This document shows, piece by piece, positions 6,618 to 15,823 of a stretch of 30,433 bases of DNA (positions are counted from its first letter, which is position 1; each line of letters begins with the position of its first letter). The translations under genes were made by a program, and so were the position numbers. The notes under the pieces were generated by a model that was not told the DNA's origin, searched no databases, and worked only from the letters and a program-made list of their open reading frames with translations. The DNA is from an uncultured bacterium (GTDB taxonomy: Bacteria > Bacillota > Clostridia > Christensenellales > Pumilibacteraceae). Where the stretch lies: positions 1 to 30,433 of the forward strand of contig CATKFJ010000407.1 in assembly GCA_949747725.1 (NCBI GenBank), given 5' to 3'.

Positions 6618-8267
6618 TTACATTTTTTCGGGCGCATCCAAAAGGACAAGTCCCAATCCGTACTTGAGCGTATCGGCGACGCGCGCAGTTAGCGCAAGCC
6701 GCGCATTCTCCTCTTTTCCGCCGCACATTATCCTAACCGCATTGTAGAATCTGTTAAACGCCTGACATATCTTGACCAACCGCCGCGAAACTATCGACGG
6801 TTCGTATTTGACCGCCGCCGAATACACGACCTCGTCGAAATCGGCGAGCAGCTTAACCACCTCATACGCGGCGTCGTCTGTAAGAATATCGTACTCGATC
6901 TTACTCGGTTTGTACCCTGCCTTACCGAGCACCGAGCGGCACCGCGCATGCGTATACTGAACATACGGTCCTGTTTCGCCGTCGAAATTAAGCGCGTCCG
7001 ATAACGAAAAATTCTTATCCTTAAGCCGCCCGTCGTACAGCGCGTCGAAAACGACCGCGCCCACGCCCACGCTTTCGGCGACTCGACTGCTGTTTCCAAG
7101 CTCGGGATTGCGCTCCGCGATAATACCGGCGGCTTTATCCACAGCCGCGGCGAGCACGTCGTTCAGGTACAAAACATTGCCGTGCCGAGTAGACAGCGAC
7201 ATGCCCTCGACGGACACCATTCCGTAACTGACATGCACCATATCGCTCGCCCACGGCTCGCCGGCAAGCGCAAGCACCGAAAAAAGCTGTTTAAAATGCA
7301 ACGCTTGGTGCGACGCCACAACATACAGGCACTTGTCGGAATTATAATTTTCGTGACGGTAGTACGCCGCGGCAAGATCGCGCGCGATGTACAACGACGC
7401 GCCGTCGCTGCGTCTTATAAGCGCCGGCGGCATATCGTCCGCAAGCTCCACCACTTCCGCGCCCTCGCTTATTTTAAGCAAGTTTTTAGCGTTGAGCTTT
7501 TGCTCGACCGCCGCCACTTTATCCACGTAAAAGCTTTCGCCGAGATAACTGTCGAACTCGATATTAAGCCGCGCATAAACCTTTTTCGCCTGTTCGAGCG
7601 TAATAGCCTTAAACTTATCGAACAACCCCACGGCATAACCGTCGCCCGTTTCTATCTTTTTTGACCACTCGAGCGCCTCGGCGTGAAGCGCGTTGTCCTT
7701 TTCTTCCTCGCTGTGAAACCGTACGTACAGCTCCAATAGCTCGTCGAGTCCGCGTTCGTTCAGCCTGTCCTCGTTACCCCAACGTCTGTATGCCGAAATG
7801 AGTTTGCCGAACTGCGTACCCCAATCTCCAAGGTGGTTTATGCCCACCGCGTTCGCGCCGCACGCCTTATAAATCTTGTAGAGCGAACCGCCGATAACGG
7901 TCGTCATAAGATGCCCTATATGAAACGGCTTGGCGATATTAACGGACGAATAATCTATACAAACAGTCTTCCCCTCGAGCGGCTTATACGCATTAAGCTC
8001 TTGGGAAAACGCATTTTTTACAAACGCTTCGCGCTCGATAGTGAAATTCAGATAACCGTTGAGCGCCTCGACTTTCATGCCGTCGATCTTAAGCGCCGCC
8101 GCGGCGTCCGCCGCTATTGCCGCAGGACTTTTGCGCAAAATTTTGGCAAACTTAAAACACGGAATGCAATAATCGCAAAACGCGTCCGCCGCTGTAACAT
8201 CGGCAGCGTCCAGTCCCTCGAGAACTTTCACAGCCGAATCGTATATAGTTTTCTTATAATCGTACAT
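6618..8267 (-). CDS. argS: Arginyl-tRNA synthetase
   Basis: A 549-residue class I enzyme that charges tRNA-Arg. It has an N-terminal additional domain (residues 1-95), the HIGH signature at 116-119 (KPFHIGHL), a KMSKS-equivalent loop (GMSLSTRHGNVLYL, as is usual for ArgRS, which often lacks the canonical lysine), and a C-terminal DALR anticodon-binding domain starting near YVQYTHARCRSVL. Reading could extend upstream to 8342, but the ATG at 8267 has an AGGTG site and sits about 40 nt after a good promoter whose -35 box covers the upstream candidate. The gene appears monocistronic and abuts the 71-bp repeat array. Confidence 0.96.
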   Translation of the reverse strand: MYDYKKTIYDSAVKVLEGLDAADVTAADAFCDYCIPCFKFAKILRKSPAAIAADAAAALKIDGMKVEALNGYLNFTIEREAFVKNAFSQELNAYKPLEGKTVCIDYSSVNIAKPFHIGHLMTTVIGGSLYKIYKACGANAVGINHLGDWGTQFGKLISAYRRWGNEDRLNERGLDELLELYVRFHSEEEKDNALHAEALEWSKKIETGDGYAVGLFDKFKAITLEQAKKVYARLNIEFDSYLGESFYVDKVAAVEQKLNAKNLLKISEGAEVVELADDMPPALIRRSDGASLYIARDLAAAYYRHENYNSDKCLYVVASHQALHFKQLFSVLALAGEPWASDMVHVSYGMVSVEGMSLSTRHGNVLYLNDVLAAAVDKAAGIIAERNPELGNSSRVAESVGVGAVVFDALYDGRLKDKNFSLSDALNFDGETGPYVQYTHARCRSVLGKAGYKPSKIEYDILTDDAAYEVVKLLADFDEVVYSAAVKYEPSIVSRRLVKICQAFNRFYNAVRIMCGGKEENARLALTARVADTLKYGLGLVLLDAPEKM

Positions 8268-8312
8268 GTGTACACCTGCGAATATAATATAGAAAGAGAA
8301 TAATTTTTCTAT

Positions 8313-8342
8313 ATGATACCACATCCCGACGATATGTGTCAA
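8313..8342 (-). promoter_or_regulatory. Promoter of argS
   Basis: Minus strand TTGACA (8337-8342), 18 bp, TATCAT (8313-8318), giving a leader of about 40 nt. No T-box-like long leader is present. Confidence 0.7.
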
Positions 8343-8390
8343 TGAGAAACAACGTCAACCGCACAAATCGATTTAAAATTCGACCGTCCG

Positions 8391-9638
8391 TCAACCGTTT
8401 TCGTATATCCAAAAGAACATCTTTTGTATCTGCGAATAGTTGATAATGCGGATCACTTCGCCCGTTTCGGGGTCTTTTTCAGGCTCGCCCGTTTCGGGAT
8501 CGGTCGGAATAATGACCTCGCTCTTGTTTCCGTCGTCATAACTGCCCGTGCCGTTCTGAACGCCGTTCGACTGTAAGTAAAGATTATTGAAAAACTCCGC
8601 GATAGACCCTATGATATCGGGCTGAGAATTCCAATACTCCCGAGCGTATGCGCGTTCTTTGCTTACAAGCGGACTTACACTCGCGCCCAGCTTATTATAG
8701 CTTTTATAATCGCCCGTCAGTAACAGCGCCGACAAAAAATTATTGAACGCGCCGTAATATCCGCAGTATCGCAAATAACCGTTATCGGAAGTGAGCAAAA
8801 TATACCGCGCCAAAAGATTGGCGTCGCCCTCGCGCTGAACGCCCTTGGCATGCGCAAGCTCATGCGCCGTTGTAAGCGTCACTACCGACGGCGGCGCGTC
8901 CACATTGAGCGTAGCCTCTCCGAACGGCAGGAATGTAACGCCCGTAATAAGCATATCCGATAAATACCAACTGTTTACGACCGGCTTCGCTTTGGGCGTA
9001 TATTCCGAAAAATACGGGTCGTCGAGCCGCTCGTACTCCGCTCTCATAAGCTCGGCAAGCTCCGAAAACGAATACGGACAAACCACGCACCCGTTGCCGT
9101 CGCGCTCGAGCGTGTTTGCAAGATAGTTATAGTCGTCGAGGAAATACTCTATCGCCTCTATCGCCCCGGCGTTGTCGTACGCGGTAGACGACTGCGGAAT
9201 AGGCATAGGATATCTGTAATATCCGAATCCCATCGACAGGATATAAAGGTTCAGTAAATAACAACCGCCGACGGCAAGCGCGAGCGCGCCCGTTATTATA
9301 CGCTTAAACTTCGCGGTGCAAAGATCGATAAACAATCGCGCTATCAAATAGCACCCGAGCAAAATGCCGATAACGATAAAAAATTCAAGCACCGAAAACG
9401 GCATGATATCGGTCATCGTGCCGACCGCTTTTTCCCAGCCTGCCTGAATATTCCGCGTCCACCATTCCGCAAGGTGCGCGTTATCTCTTACGGCAAGCAT
9501 TACAAGCATAGGGATCGCAAGCGCACAGCAAACCGCGCCGAGAATAAAGCACGCAAGACGTAGCCGCCGCTTCACATTGACCGTGCGAAACCCGTCGGAC
9601 GTATAACGCCGCCGCATTTTTTTGACGGGTGCGAGCAT
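8391..9638 (-). CDS. DUF3810-like membrane protein with HELAH metalloprotease motif
   Basis: About 415 residues. After a basic cytoplasmic start there are three hydrophobic segments (around CFILGAVCCALAIPMLVMLAV, FSVLEFFIVIGILLGCYLIARL and ITGALALAVGGCYLLNLYIL), then a soluble domain with the zinc-binding motif His259-Glu-Leu-Ala-His263 and a downstream glutamate in QREGDANLLARYI. This resembles the DUF3810 family, predicted membrane zinc peptidases. The C-terminus has an acidic proline-rich tail (DPETGEPEKDPETGEV). A GTG at 9668 is at the predicted transcription start, so the ATG at 9638 with AAGGG upstream is chosen. The substrate is unknown. Confidence 0.8.
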   Translation of the reverse strand: MLAPVKKMRRRYTSDGFRTVNVKRRLRLACFILGAVCCALAIPMLVMLAVRDNAHLAEWWTRNIQAGWEKAVGTMTDIMPFSVLEFFIVIGILLGCYLIARLFIDLCTAKFKRIITGALALAVGGCYLLNLYILSMGFGYYRYPMPIPQSSTAYDNAGAIEAIEYFLDDYNYLANTLERDGNGCVVCPYSFSELAELMRAEYERLDDPYFSEYTPKAKPVVNSWYLSDMLITGVTFLPFGEATLNVDAPPSVVTLTTAHELAHAKGVQREGDANLLARYILLTSDNGYLRYCGYYGAFNNFLSALLLTGDYKSYNKLGASVSPLVSKERAYAREYWNSQPDIIGSIAEFFNNLYLQSNGVQNGTGSYDDGNKSEVIIPTDPETGEPEKDPETGEVIRIINYSQIQKMFFWIYENG

Positions 9639-9674
9639 CCGTTTCCCTTTTATAATACTGCCTGTCACGCTTTA

Positions 9675-9703
9675 ATTATATCCCAAACAAACAATAATGT
9701 CAA
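9675..9703 (-). promoter_or_regulatory. Consensus promoter of the DUF3810-like gene
   Basis: Minus strand perfect TTGACA (9698-9703), 17 bp, perfect TATAAT (9675-9680). It predicts a leader of about 30 nt before the ATG at 9638. Confidence 0.8.
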
Positions 9704-9792
9704 CGCCGATTTAATGAGATTTTAATCTTGCTGTAATAATGTCCTTATATGCGCTTATTATAATTATATTGTGTGATAATATAAACCAAGTA

Positions 9793-9822
9793 TTGACAAA
9801 GCTCACACAATTTTGATATAAT
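9793..9822 (+). promoter_or_regulatory. Consensus promoter of the nfeD-flotillin operon
   Basis: TTGACA (9793-9798), 18 bp, TATAAT (9817-9822). An AGGAGG site follows at 9836-9841. The 185-bp gap to the divergent DUF3810-like gene holds both promoters. Confidence 0.8.
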
Positions 9823-9853
9823 TCCAATAGACACAGGAGGATACGGGTAAACT

Positions 9854-10621
9854 ATGTGGTGGAACAGTATGTCCGCTTTTCAGCAAGCGATGTTTATCAT
9901 CGCATGCGGCGCATCGGCGGTGCTTGTAATACAAATAATATGCATGCTGATAGGCGGAGCCAACGACGCGGACTTTTCCGGCGGTAGCGGCGGCATGCTT
10001 GACGGCGACGTATCGGGCGGCGGAATGCTCGACGGCGATATGTCGGGCGGCGGCGGTATGTCGGACGTGTCCGACGGCGGAGGACTGTCGTCGGTATTCG
10101 ACGGCGGTTCGGTGAGCGGCGCATCCGATATGGATACCACAGACCTTGCGAGCGATCAGCCGAGCGGCGGCGGAGTCGCTTTCGGTCTTAGATTGCTCAG
10201 CCTGCAATCTATAATAGCATTCATAGCCGTCGGCGGCTGGATAGGATATACGCTGTGTTATATGTTGCCGTGGTACGCCGCACTGCCGATAGCCGTACTG
10301 TGCGGATTTGCCGCCGCATGCACTATGGCAGGCGCAATGCTCGGGCTTGAGCGCATGCAGAACAGCGGCAACCTGAATCCGTTAAACGCGGTAGGAACGA
10401 CCGGCACGGTATATCTTACGATTCCGCCCGAACGCAGCGGCAAAGGCAAAATAAACATACTCATACAAGAACGTTATGCCGAATATGAAGCGGTAACGGA
10501 CAACAAAGAACCGCTCCCTACATCGTCCGAGATAAAAGTGATCGGGCATATCGGCGCCAACGTCTTGCTCGTAGAAAAATACAAAAAACCCTCGATAGTC
10601 ATAGAGAACACAAAACAGTAA
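9854..10621 (+). CDS. nfeD: NfeD-like membrane protein, flotillin partner
   Basis: A 255-residue protein with a membrane segment at about 12-33, a 75-residue Gly/Asp/Ser-rich linker, two further membrane segments (about 118-138 and 141-163), and a C-terminal small beta-barrel of the NfeD/OB type (about 175-250). In Bacillus the YuaF-FloT pair has the same order and assembles into membrane microdomains affecting fluidity and protein organisation. The gene is 23 nt upstream of the flotillin gene and shares its promoter. The AGGAGG site is about 12-13 nt from the ATG, rather far. The linker contains near-repeats of GGMLDGDVSGG and is unusual for the family. Confidence 0.85.
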   Translation: MWWNSMSAFQQAMFIIACGASAVLVIQIICMLIGGANDADFSGGSGGMLDGDVSGGGMLDGDMSGGGGMSDVSDGGGLSSVFDGGSVSGASDMDTTDLASDQPSGGGVAFGLRLLSLQSIIAFIAVGGWIGYTLCYMLPWYAALPIAVLCGFAAACTMAGAMLGLERMQNSGNLNPLNAVGTTGTVYLTIPPERSGKGKINILIQERYAEYEAVTDNKEPLPTSSEIKVIGHIGANVLLVEKYKKPSIVIENTKQ

Positions 10622-10644
10622 TAAATCCAAAAAGGAGTGTTAAT

Positions 10645-12099
10645 ATGCAAATATCTTTCTCTTCTCTTTCCAACGGAGCGATCGGCGGCATAGTAGCCGT
10701 CGCTATCGTGCTCGTTCTACTCGTGATACTGATCATAGCGACAGTCGCAACACGGTACAAAAAATGTCCGCCCGATAAAGTCATGGTCATATACGGTAAA
10801 GTCGGCAAAGCTCCGGACGGCACTGCGCGCTCGGCTAAGTGCATTCACGGCGGCGCGGCGTTTATATGGCCGTTTATCCAGTCGTACAGCTTTCTCGACC
10901 TAACGCCCATGTCCATTCAGGTCGATCTTAAAAACGCGTTGTCGCGCCAGAACATCCGTATAGACGTTCCGTCGCGATTCACCGTAGGTATTTCGGTCGA
11001 AGCGGGCGTAATGCAAAACGCCGCCGAGCGTTTGCGCGGTCTGCCGCTCAACGAGATACAGCGTCTTGCCGAGGACATAATATTCGGTCAGCTCAGATTG
11101 ATAGTCGCAACCATGGACATCGAAGAAATAAACACCGACCGCGACAAGTTCCTCGAGGCTGTTTCCATCAACGTCGAAGGCGAGCTTAAAAAGATAGGTC
11201 TGCGCCTCATAAACGTTAACGTAACGGATATCACCGACGAATCGGGCTACATCGACGCGCTCGGTAAAGAAGCGGCGGAAAAAGTTATAAACGACGCCAA
11301 AAAATCGGTTGCCGAAAAACACCGCGACGGTTCCATAGGCGAAGCGAACGCCAACCGTGACGAACGCATACAAGTAGCCGCGGCAAACTCGCAAGCTATC
11401 GACGGCGAAAACAAATCCAAAGTATTGATAAGCCAATCCAACGCAAGACTGCGCGAAGCGGAAGCGGAATCAAACCGTATTGCGCAAAGCGCCGAGTTTA
11501 TCGCTCAAGCCAAAGCCAACGAGGAAGCTTATAAAGCCGAACAGCAAGCCGAGATCGAGCGTGCCAAACGCGAAAAAGCCACACTCGAAGCGGACGTCAT
11601 AGTAAACGCTCAGATCCAAAAACAAAAAGCCGAGATCGAGGCCGAGGCGGAAGCGGAACGTATCCGCCGCCGCGCGCAAGGCGAAGCGGACGCCGCTTAT
11701 GCCAAACGCGTTGCCGAAGCCAAAGGTCAATTGGAAATACTCACCAAACAAGCCGAAGGTTTCGGAAAGATTATCGAGGCCGCAGGCGGCAAGAGCGACG
11801 ACGCGGTAAAGATGCTCATCGCAGACAAGATCCAAAACCTTGTCGCAATGCAAGTCGACGCTATCAAGAACCTGAAGATAGACAAAGTAACCGTTTGGGA
11901 CAGCATGAAAGACGGTCATCCCACTACGGCGAACTTCCTTTCGGGCATGCTCGGCGCAGTACCGCCGCTTAACGAACTGTTCAAGATGAACGGCATGGAA
12001 CTGCCCACCTACCTCGGCAAAGTGGAAGACTGCCATGCGGAAGAAACTCACGCAGCGCCGCAAAAACAACAGTCCGAAAAGAAAAGAACATCCAAATAA
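10645..12099 (+). CDS. floT: Flotillin (SPFH/band 7 membrane scaffold)
   Basis: A 484-residue protein: one N-terminal hydrophobic segment (about residues 12-36), the SPFH domain starting with the flotillin-typical CPPDKVMVIYGKVG, and a long Ala/Glu-rich coiled-coil region (about 215-400, with repeated EAEAE and KAEIEAEAEAERI patterns), then a shorter C-terminal part (TVWDSMKDG...). Flotillins oligomerise at the inner face of the membrane to organise signalling and secretion complexes. It has a good GGAG ribosome site. Together with the preceding nfeD gene this is the conserved nfeD-floT operon. The last 25 residues are polar and poorly conserved in character. Confidence 0.94.
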   Translation: MQISFSSLSNGAIGGIVAVAIVLVLLVILIIATVATRYKKCPPDKVMVIYGKVGKAPDGTARSAKCIHGGAAFIWPFIQSYSFLDLTPMSIQVDLKNALSRQNIRIDVPSRFTVGISVEAGVMQNAAERLRGLPLNEIQRLAEDIIFGQLRLIVATMDIEEINTDRDKFLEAVSINVEGELKKIGLRLINVNVTDITDESGYIDALGKEAAEKVINDAKKSVAEKHRDGSIGEANANRDERIQVAAANSQAIDGENKSKVLISQSNARLREAEAESNRIAQSAEFIAQAKANEEAYKAEQQAEIERAKREKATLEADVIVNAQIQKQKAEIEAEAEAERIRRRAQGEADAAYAKRVAEAKGQLEILTKQAEGFGKIIEAAGGKSDDAVKMLIADKIQNLVAMQVDAIKNLKIDKVTVWDSMKDGHPTTANFLSGMLGAVPPLNELFKMNGMELPTYLGKVEDCHAEETHAAPQKQQSEKKRTSK

Positions 12100-12130
12100 T
12101 ATTTACAGCAAATAAAACCAAAATACCATA

Positions 12131-12158
12131 AACGGCGCGGCATAAGCCGCGCCGTTTT
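12131..12158 (+). terminator. Intrinsic terminator after floT
   Basis: An 11-bp perfect GC-rich stem (AACGGCGCGGC / GCCGCGCCGTT) with an ATAA loop, followed by TTAT. It lies between floT and a convergent hydrolase gene and may serve both. Confidence 0.85.
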
Positions 12159-12210
12159 ATTATGCTCTTTAAATGCATTCCGTACGCTTGCCCAAACGCA
12201 CTCACCGAAA

Positions 12211-12978
12211 TTACAACCACACCGCCCAATCGCCGTAACCAAACGTGCCTGCGCCGTGATGCAGTTTGCCTCGCTCTTTCAGTTCACGGAACGCGTCTCT
12301 CATTCTTATCGCTATTTCGGGTTGAATATCCAATGAATGGTGCGCCGGAAACAATCTTTTCGACGACAATGCGGCTATCGTTTCGAGCGACTGCAAATAC
12401 GCTTCGGGATCGGTGGACGGATAATAAGCGAACAAGGTATCTTTGTAGATCAAATCGCCCGTGAACATGTAGCCGCGCTCCTGTTCCCAAAAGCAAAGAT
12501 GTCCCGGCGAATGTCCGGGGGTATGCAAGACTTCGATCTTTCTGTCGCCTATATCGATCACCTCACCGCCGTTCAACACATTTGTCGGCAAGCCTTGAAA
12601 CACCTCATACTTGCTTACGTCAAAGTCTTCGGGCAGATCGCAACGGTCGATTACCATATCGCGTACTGTTTGAATCGACAGCGGAAATTTGCCGTTCAGC
12701 CAATCGAGTTCGGCTTTATGCGCGTAGAAATCTGCGGCAAAATATTTGTGTCCGCCTATATGATCCCAATGTATGTGGGTCGCGACGGCGGTAACAGGCA
12801 TCTCCGTCAATTTGCGAACTTCGTCGTAGATATTGCAAATACCGAGCCCCGTATCTATCAAAAGACAGCGTTCGCTACCGATCAAAAGATAACAGTGCGT
12901 TTCTTCCCAATGGCGATATTCGCTTATGATATAAGTCGAATCGTCAATTTTATCGATCGTAAACCATTTATCGGACAT
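12211..12978 (-). CDS. Metallo-beta-lactamase-fold hydrolase
   Basis: A 255-residue cytoplasmic protein with the full metal-binding set: THIHWDHIGG (His68, His70, Asp72, His73), HTPGHSPGH, FTGDLIY and a late PAHHSLD. It therefore should bind two metal ions, usually zinc. The general architecture is that of glyoxalase II-like or lactonase-like MBL hydrolases; the substrate cannot be deduced. It stands alone with its own promoter (13010-13038) and converges with floT. A ribosome binding site is weak (CAGGG). Confidence 0.88.
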   Translation of the reverse strand: MSDKWFTIDKIDDSTYIISEYRHWEETHCYLLIGSERCLLIDTGLGICNIYDEVRKLTEMPVTAVATHIHWDHIGGHKYFAADFYAHKAELDWLNGKFPLSIQTVRDMVIDRCDLPEDFDVSKYEVFQGLPTNVLNGGEVIDIGDRKIEVLHTPGHSPGHLCFWEQERGYMFTGDLIYKDTLFAYYPSTDPEAYLQSLETIAALSSKRLFPAHHSLDIQPEIAIRMRDAFRELKERGKLHHGAGTFGYGDWAVWL

Positions 12979-13009
12979 TGCTCATATACCCTGCTCTTAT
13001 TTAATGTAA

Positions 13010-13038
13010 ATTATACAACAATCGAGAATAAATATCAA
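13010..13038 (-). promoter_or_regulatory. Promoter of the MBL-fold hydrolase
   Basis: Minus strand TTGATA (13033-13038), 17 bp, TATAAT (13010-13015). Confidence 0.7.
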
Positions 13039-13085
13039 CCGATACGCTTCGGCATATGATTTGCCGTGCGGTTTTTACGCAACAC

Positions 13086-13117
13086 AAAACGGCGAGCAGG
13101 AGGACACTCGCCGTTTT
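13086..13117 (-). terminator. Terminator of the polysaccharide-utilisation operon
   Basis: Perfect 11-bp stem (AAAACGGCGAG / CTCGCCGTTTT) with a 10-nt loop, about 45 nt after the stop of the last operon gene. It marks the 3' end of the 12-kb transcript. Confidence 0.8.
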
Positions 13118-13162
13118 GCCGTACCGTTATATTTATTTATCTTTTGTAAACGGCCGAAAAGC

Positions 13163-15787
13163 TTAGTATTTAACTATCTCGAAATCGGTGTATTCCACAC
13201 CTGCGGACTGAGCGCGTATACCTACATATCCGCTTATGCGTCCGTCCAAAGCGATGTCTCTGTCATGCGCCGCGAAATAAAGCACGTCGTCGACATAGCA
13301 CTGGATACTGCGTCCTACAAAGCTCACTCTTAACGTGTGCTCCGCCGCCGCGTCGAAGCCCTGCGGCAATGCGGCGTTAAATGTTTCCGTCCAAGGCATC
13401 GTCGACGTCAAAAGCACGCGACCGTTGGAATTTATAAAGAAGAAATAATATCTGTATTCTTCCCAAAATTTATCGGACGCGTCGGTTGGTACGGCAAAAA
13501 TAATACCGTTGCACTTATCGCCGTCCGTAATACCCGTCTTGATCTTTGCGGATATCGATCCGCCGTTTACGATCTCAACGCTGCTTGTGGCGAGCGTATC
13601 GGCGCTCGTTGTTTTATAGCCGCCCTCGATAACTTCGACTTCGCTGCCGTTCCTTGAAGTCAAAGCGCCGAGATCGGTGACCTTATCGAAATCGAGTTTT
13701 TCGTTTTCGTTGATCGCAATGGCTTTACCGAACTCCGTTCCGGCACACTGAGCGCGGAATCCAAAACCGTTGCCTCTGAGCCGACCTACGTCCGCAGTAA
13801 TGGCAAGCGACAGCTCGGAAGTGGAAGGTCCTGCGTATATTCTTACATAACCGTCCTCGTAAACGACTTTTATTTTATATTCGCTTGCTCTGTTATAAGG
13901 AGGGGTTTCGAGAGTAGCGGAGAACGCCAATATATTCCAAGGATTGGAGTTTGCCAAGAACAGCGTACCGTTCCTGTTAATATAAACTATCAGATAGTCA
14001 AAGCCTTCCCATGCGTTCGTTTCCGGCATACTGTCGGTGTCCACACCGAATATAACGCCGAAATCGTTATCGCCCGAATCGTTCACCACGTTCTGTTTGA
14101 GAGTGACCGTAAACGAACCGCGCTCGAACGTCCTGGTAGACATCATGAGAGTATTGTCGGCGGTAGTCGTGTAAGTATAAGTATTTACTTGCACGCCGCC
14201 CTGACCGATATAGTATTCGGTATCGGAATTCAATTCGAATTTTGCTTCGATCTTGATATCGCCGTTGACTTCGGCGTCCCAATCGTATTCTTCGGTAGAA
14301 CCGTTTGCATACCAACCTGTAAACGTGAACCCGTCTTTTTGGGGATCGTTCGGTTTTTCCAATATCGTTCCCGCCGAAACAAACTTCATAACGGATGTTT
14401 CACCGTTTATAGTTACCGCGTATTTATCGGAAACGTCGTCTTCGGTATAAGTTACTCCCGCTGCTTGAGCGCGAATACCGTACGACGTGCCGGTATATAA
14501 CGCACCGTTTTCCTCTTCGACCGACTTTACAAGCGTGCCGTTTACATAACAATCGATCGAGTTTGCGTCGATATAAACTTCGAGCTTATATTTGTTTTCG
14601 GAATTTTTGACGTTTATGCCTACGCCGAACTCGCTCCAAGGCTCGTTGGAACTGAGCAATTTCGCAAGCCGCGCATTTCCGGCTGCATCTACAAAGAAGA
14701 AATAATATGTCTGACCTATACCTTCCCAATAGCTTGCGGAACCGTTGTCCGAAAGCGCGAAAACTATACCGTTATCACCCGTTCCGCCGGTCGTCATCGT
14801 ATAAGACAGTCTTTTGGCGGAATTTACGACGTTGTTTTCGTTTTCGGTATCATAAACCAAAGCTAAAGTATTTGCAGCTTTGCTCGTAATAACACCGTCC
14901 TCGACCGTGACTTCGCCGTTACGAACATTGTAATTTTCGACGATCGTCAAATTGCGCGACGGCAGATCGTTCGCGTCGAACGTCATTTGTCCGAACTTAA
15001 CGCCTGCCAATTGCGAACGGCAACCAACGGCTTTGCCGCTAAACTCGGCTATCTCCGTCTTTATAAGAGCTTTACCGTCGATCGAAATTTCACAGTAACC
15101 GTTATTGTACGCGACTTTCATTTTGTATGTGCGCGTCGGATCGAAATTATCCAATTCCACGCCCGACACTACTTCCGACCACGGCGCTACCGTCGCAAAC
15201 AATAATACGCCGTCTTTATTTATAAGCGCGGTATAATAACTCGTATCTTCCCACAGTAAGCCGCTTTCGGGCACCGTCGCACCGAAAACCACGCCGCAGT
15301 CGCTGCCCTCTACGGGCGTAACATCCACTGTGAACGAACCCTTTTCGAACGTGCCTACGGTGTACAGCGTACTTCCGCCGCCGATGATGACCGATTTGTC
15401 CGTCTGCGGATAGGCAACGCCTGCGGTAACTTTCATCCAATCCACAGGCTCATACTTAGCTCTGATCGTTATATCACCCGTGATAGGCGCAGTCCAATCG
15501 AATTCGGTAGTCTGCCCGTCGGCGAACCAGCCCAAAAATATCTCTCCCGATTTTCTGGGCGTATAGGTAGGTATTGCGGACGCAGGCATCGGTTGACCTT
15601 TTTCCACTTCTACTTTTACCGTTTTTCCGTCCACCATGGAAACCGTCCAAGTAGTTTCCTCATCGGGCGGCACTACCGTTTGATTATCGTCGTCGCCGTC
15701 GTTTCCGCCGCACGCAACGAACACCGCGGCGGTCATAACGACTGCCAATAGCGCGATAATACAATTGCGTAATTTCTTCAACATCAT
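13163..15787 (-). CDS. Surface lipoprotein with four LamG-like modules and two Listeria-Bacteroides repeats
   Basis: An 874-residue protein with signal peptide and lipobox (AVFVACGG, Cys26), then an acidic linker. Two InlB-type repeats (residues ~47-112 and ~458-518, each with FxGWxAxGxTxExDW) introduce two pairs of concanavalin-like modules. Each module repeats the signatures W-E...YYxxxIN, then PW, then GxRxQxAGxxY: PW at 202, 383, 616 and 798, and R(A/S)Q at 257, 439, 678 and 858. The two halves look like a duplication. No catalytic residues are visible, so a glycan-binding or adhesion role on the cell surface is inferred. It is the last gene of the operon, 36 nt after the GH2 gene, with a GGAGGG site. 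Confidence 0.75.
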   Translation of the reverse strand: MMLKKLRNCIIALLAVVMTAAVFVACGGNDGDDDNQTVVPPDEETTWTVSMVDGKTVKVEVEKGQPMPASAIPTYTPRKSGEIFLGWFADGQTTEFDWTAPITGDITIRAKYEPVDWMKVTAGVAYPQTDKSVIIGGGSTLYTVGTFEKGSFTVDVTPVEGSDCGVVFGATVPESGLLWEDTSYYTALINKDGVLLFATVAPWSEVVSGVELDNFDPTRTYKMKVAYNNGYCEISIDGKALIKTEIAEFSGKAVGCRSQLAGVKFGQMTFDANDLPSRNLTIVENYNVRNGEVTVEDGVITSKAANTLALVYDTENENNVVNSAKRLSYTMTTGGTGDNGIVFALSDNGSASYWEGIGQTYYFFFVDAAGNARLAKLLSSNEPWSEFGVGINVKNSENKYKLEVYIDANSIDCYVNGTLVKSVEEENGALYTGTSYGIRAQAAGVTYTEDDVSDKYAVTINGETSVMKFVSAGTILEKPNDPQKDGFTFTGWYANGSTEEYDWDAEVNGDIKIEAKFELNSDTEYYIGQGGVQVNTYTYTTTADNTLMMSTRTFERGSFTVTLKQNVVNDSGDNDFGVIFGVDTDSMPETNAWEGFDYLIVYINRNGTLFLANSNPWNILAFSATLETPPYNRASEYKIKVVYEDGYVRIYAGPSTSELSLAITADVGRLRGNGFGFRAQCAGTEFGKAIAINENEKLDFDKVTDLGALTSRNGSEVEVIEGGYKTTSADTLATSSVEIVNGGSISAKIKTGITDGDKCNGIIFAVPTDASDKFWEEYRYYFFFINSNGRVLLTSTMPWTETFNAALPQGFDAAAEHTLRVSFVGRSIQCYVDDVLYFAAHDRDIALDGRISGYVGIRAQSAGVEYTDFEIVKY

Positions 15788-15823
15788 AGTTCCCTCCGTT
15801 TTATTTTGTCGGTACCGACAATA

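Noticed and set aside
8268..8342. Extended N-terminus of ArgRS from 8342
   Set aside because: The promoter occupies this stretch and the ribosome site belongs to the ATG at 8267.
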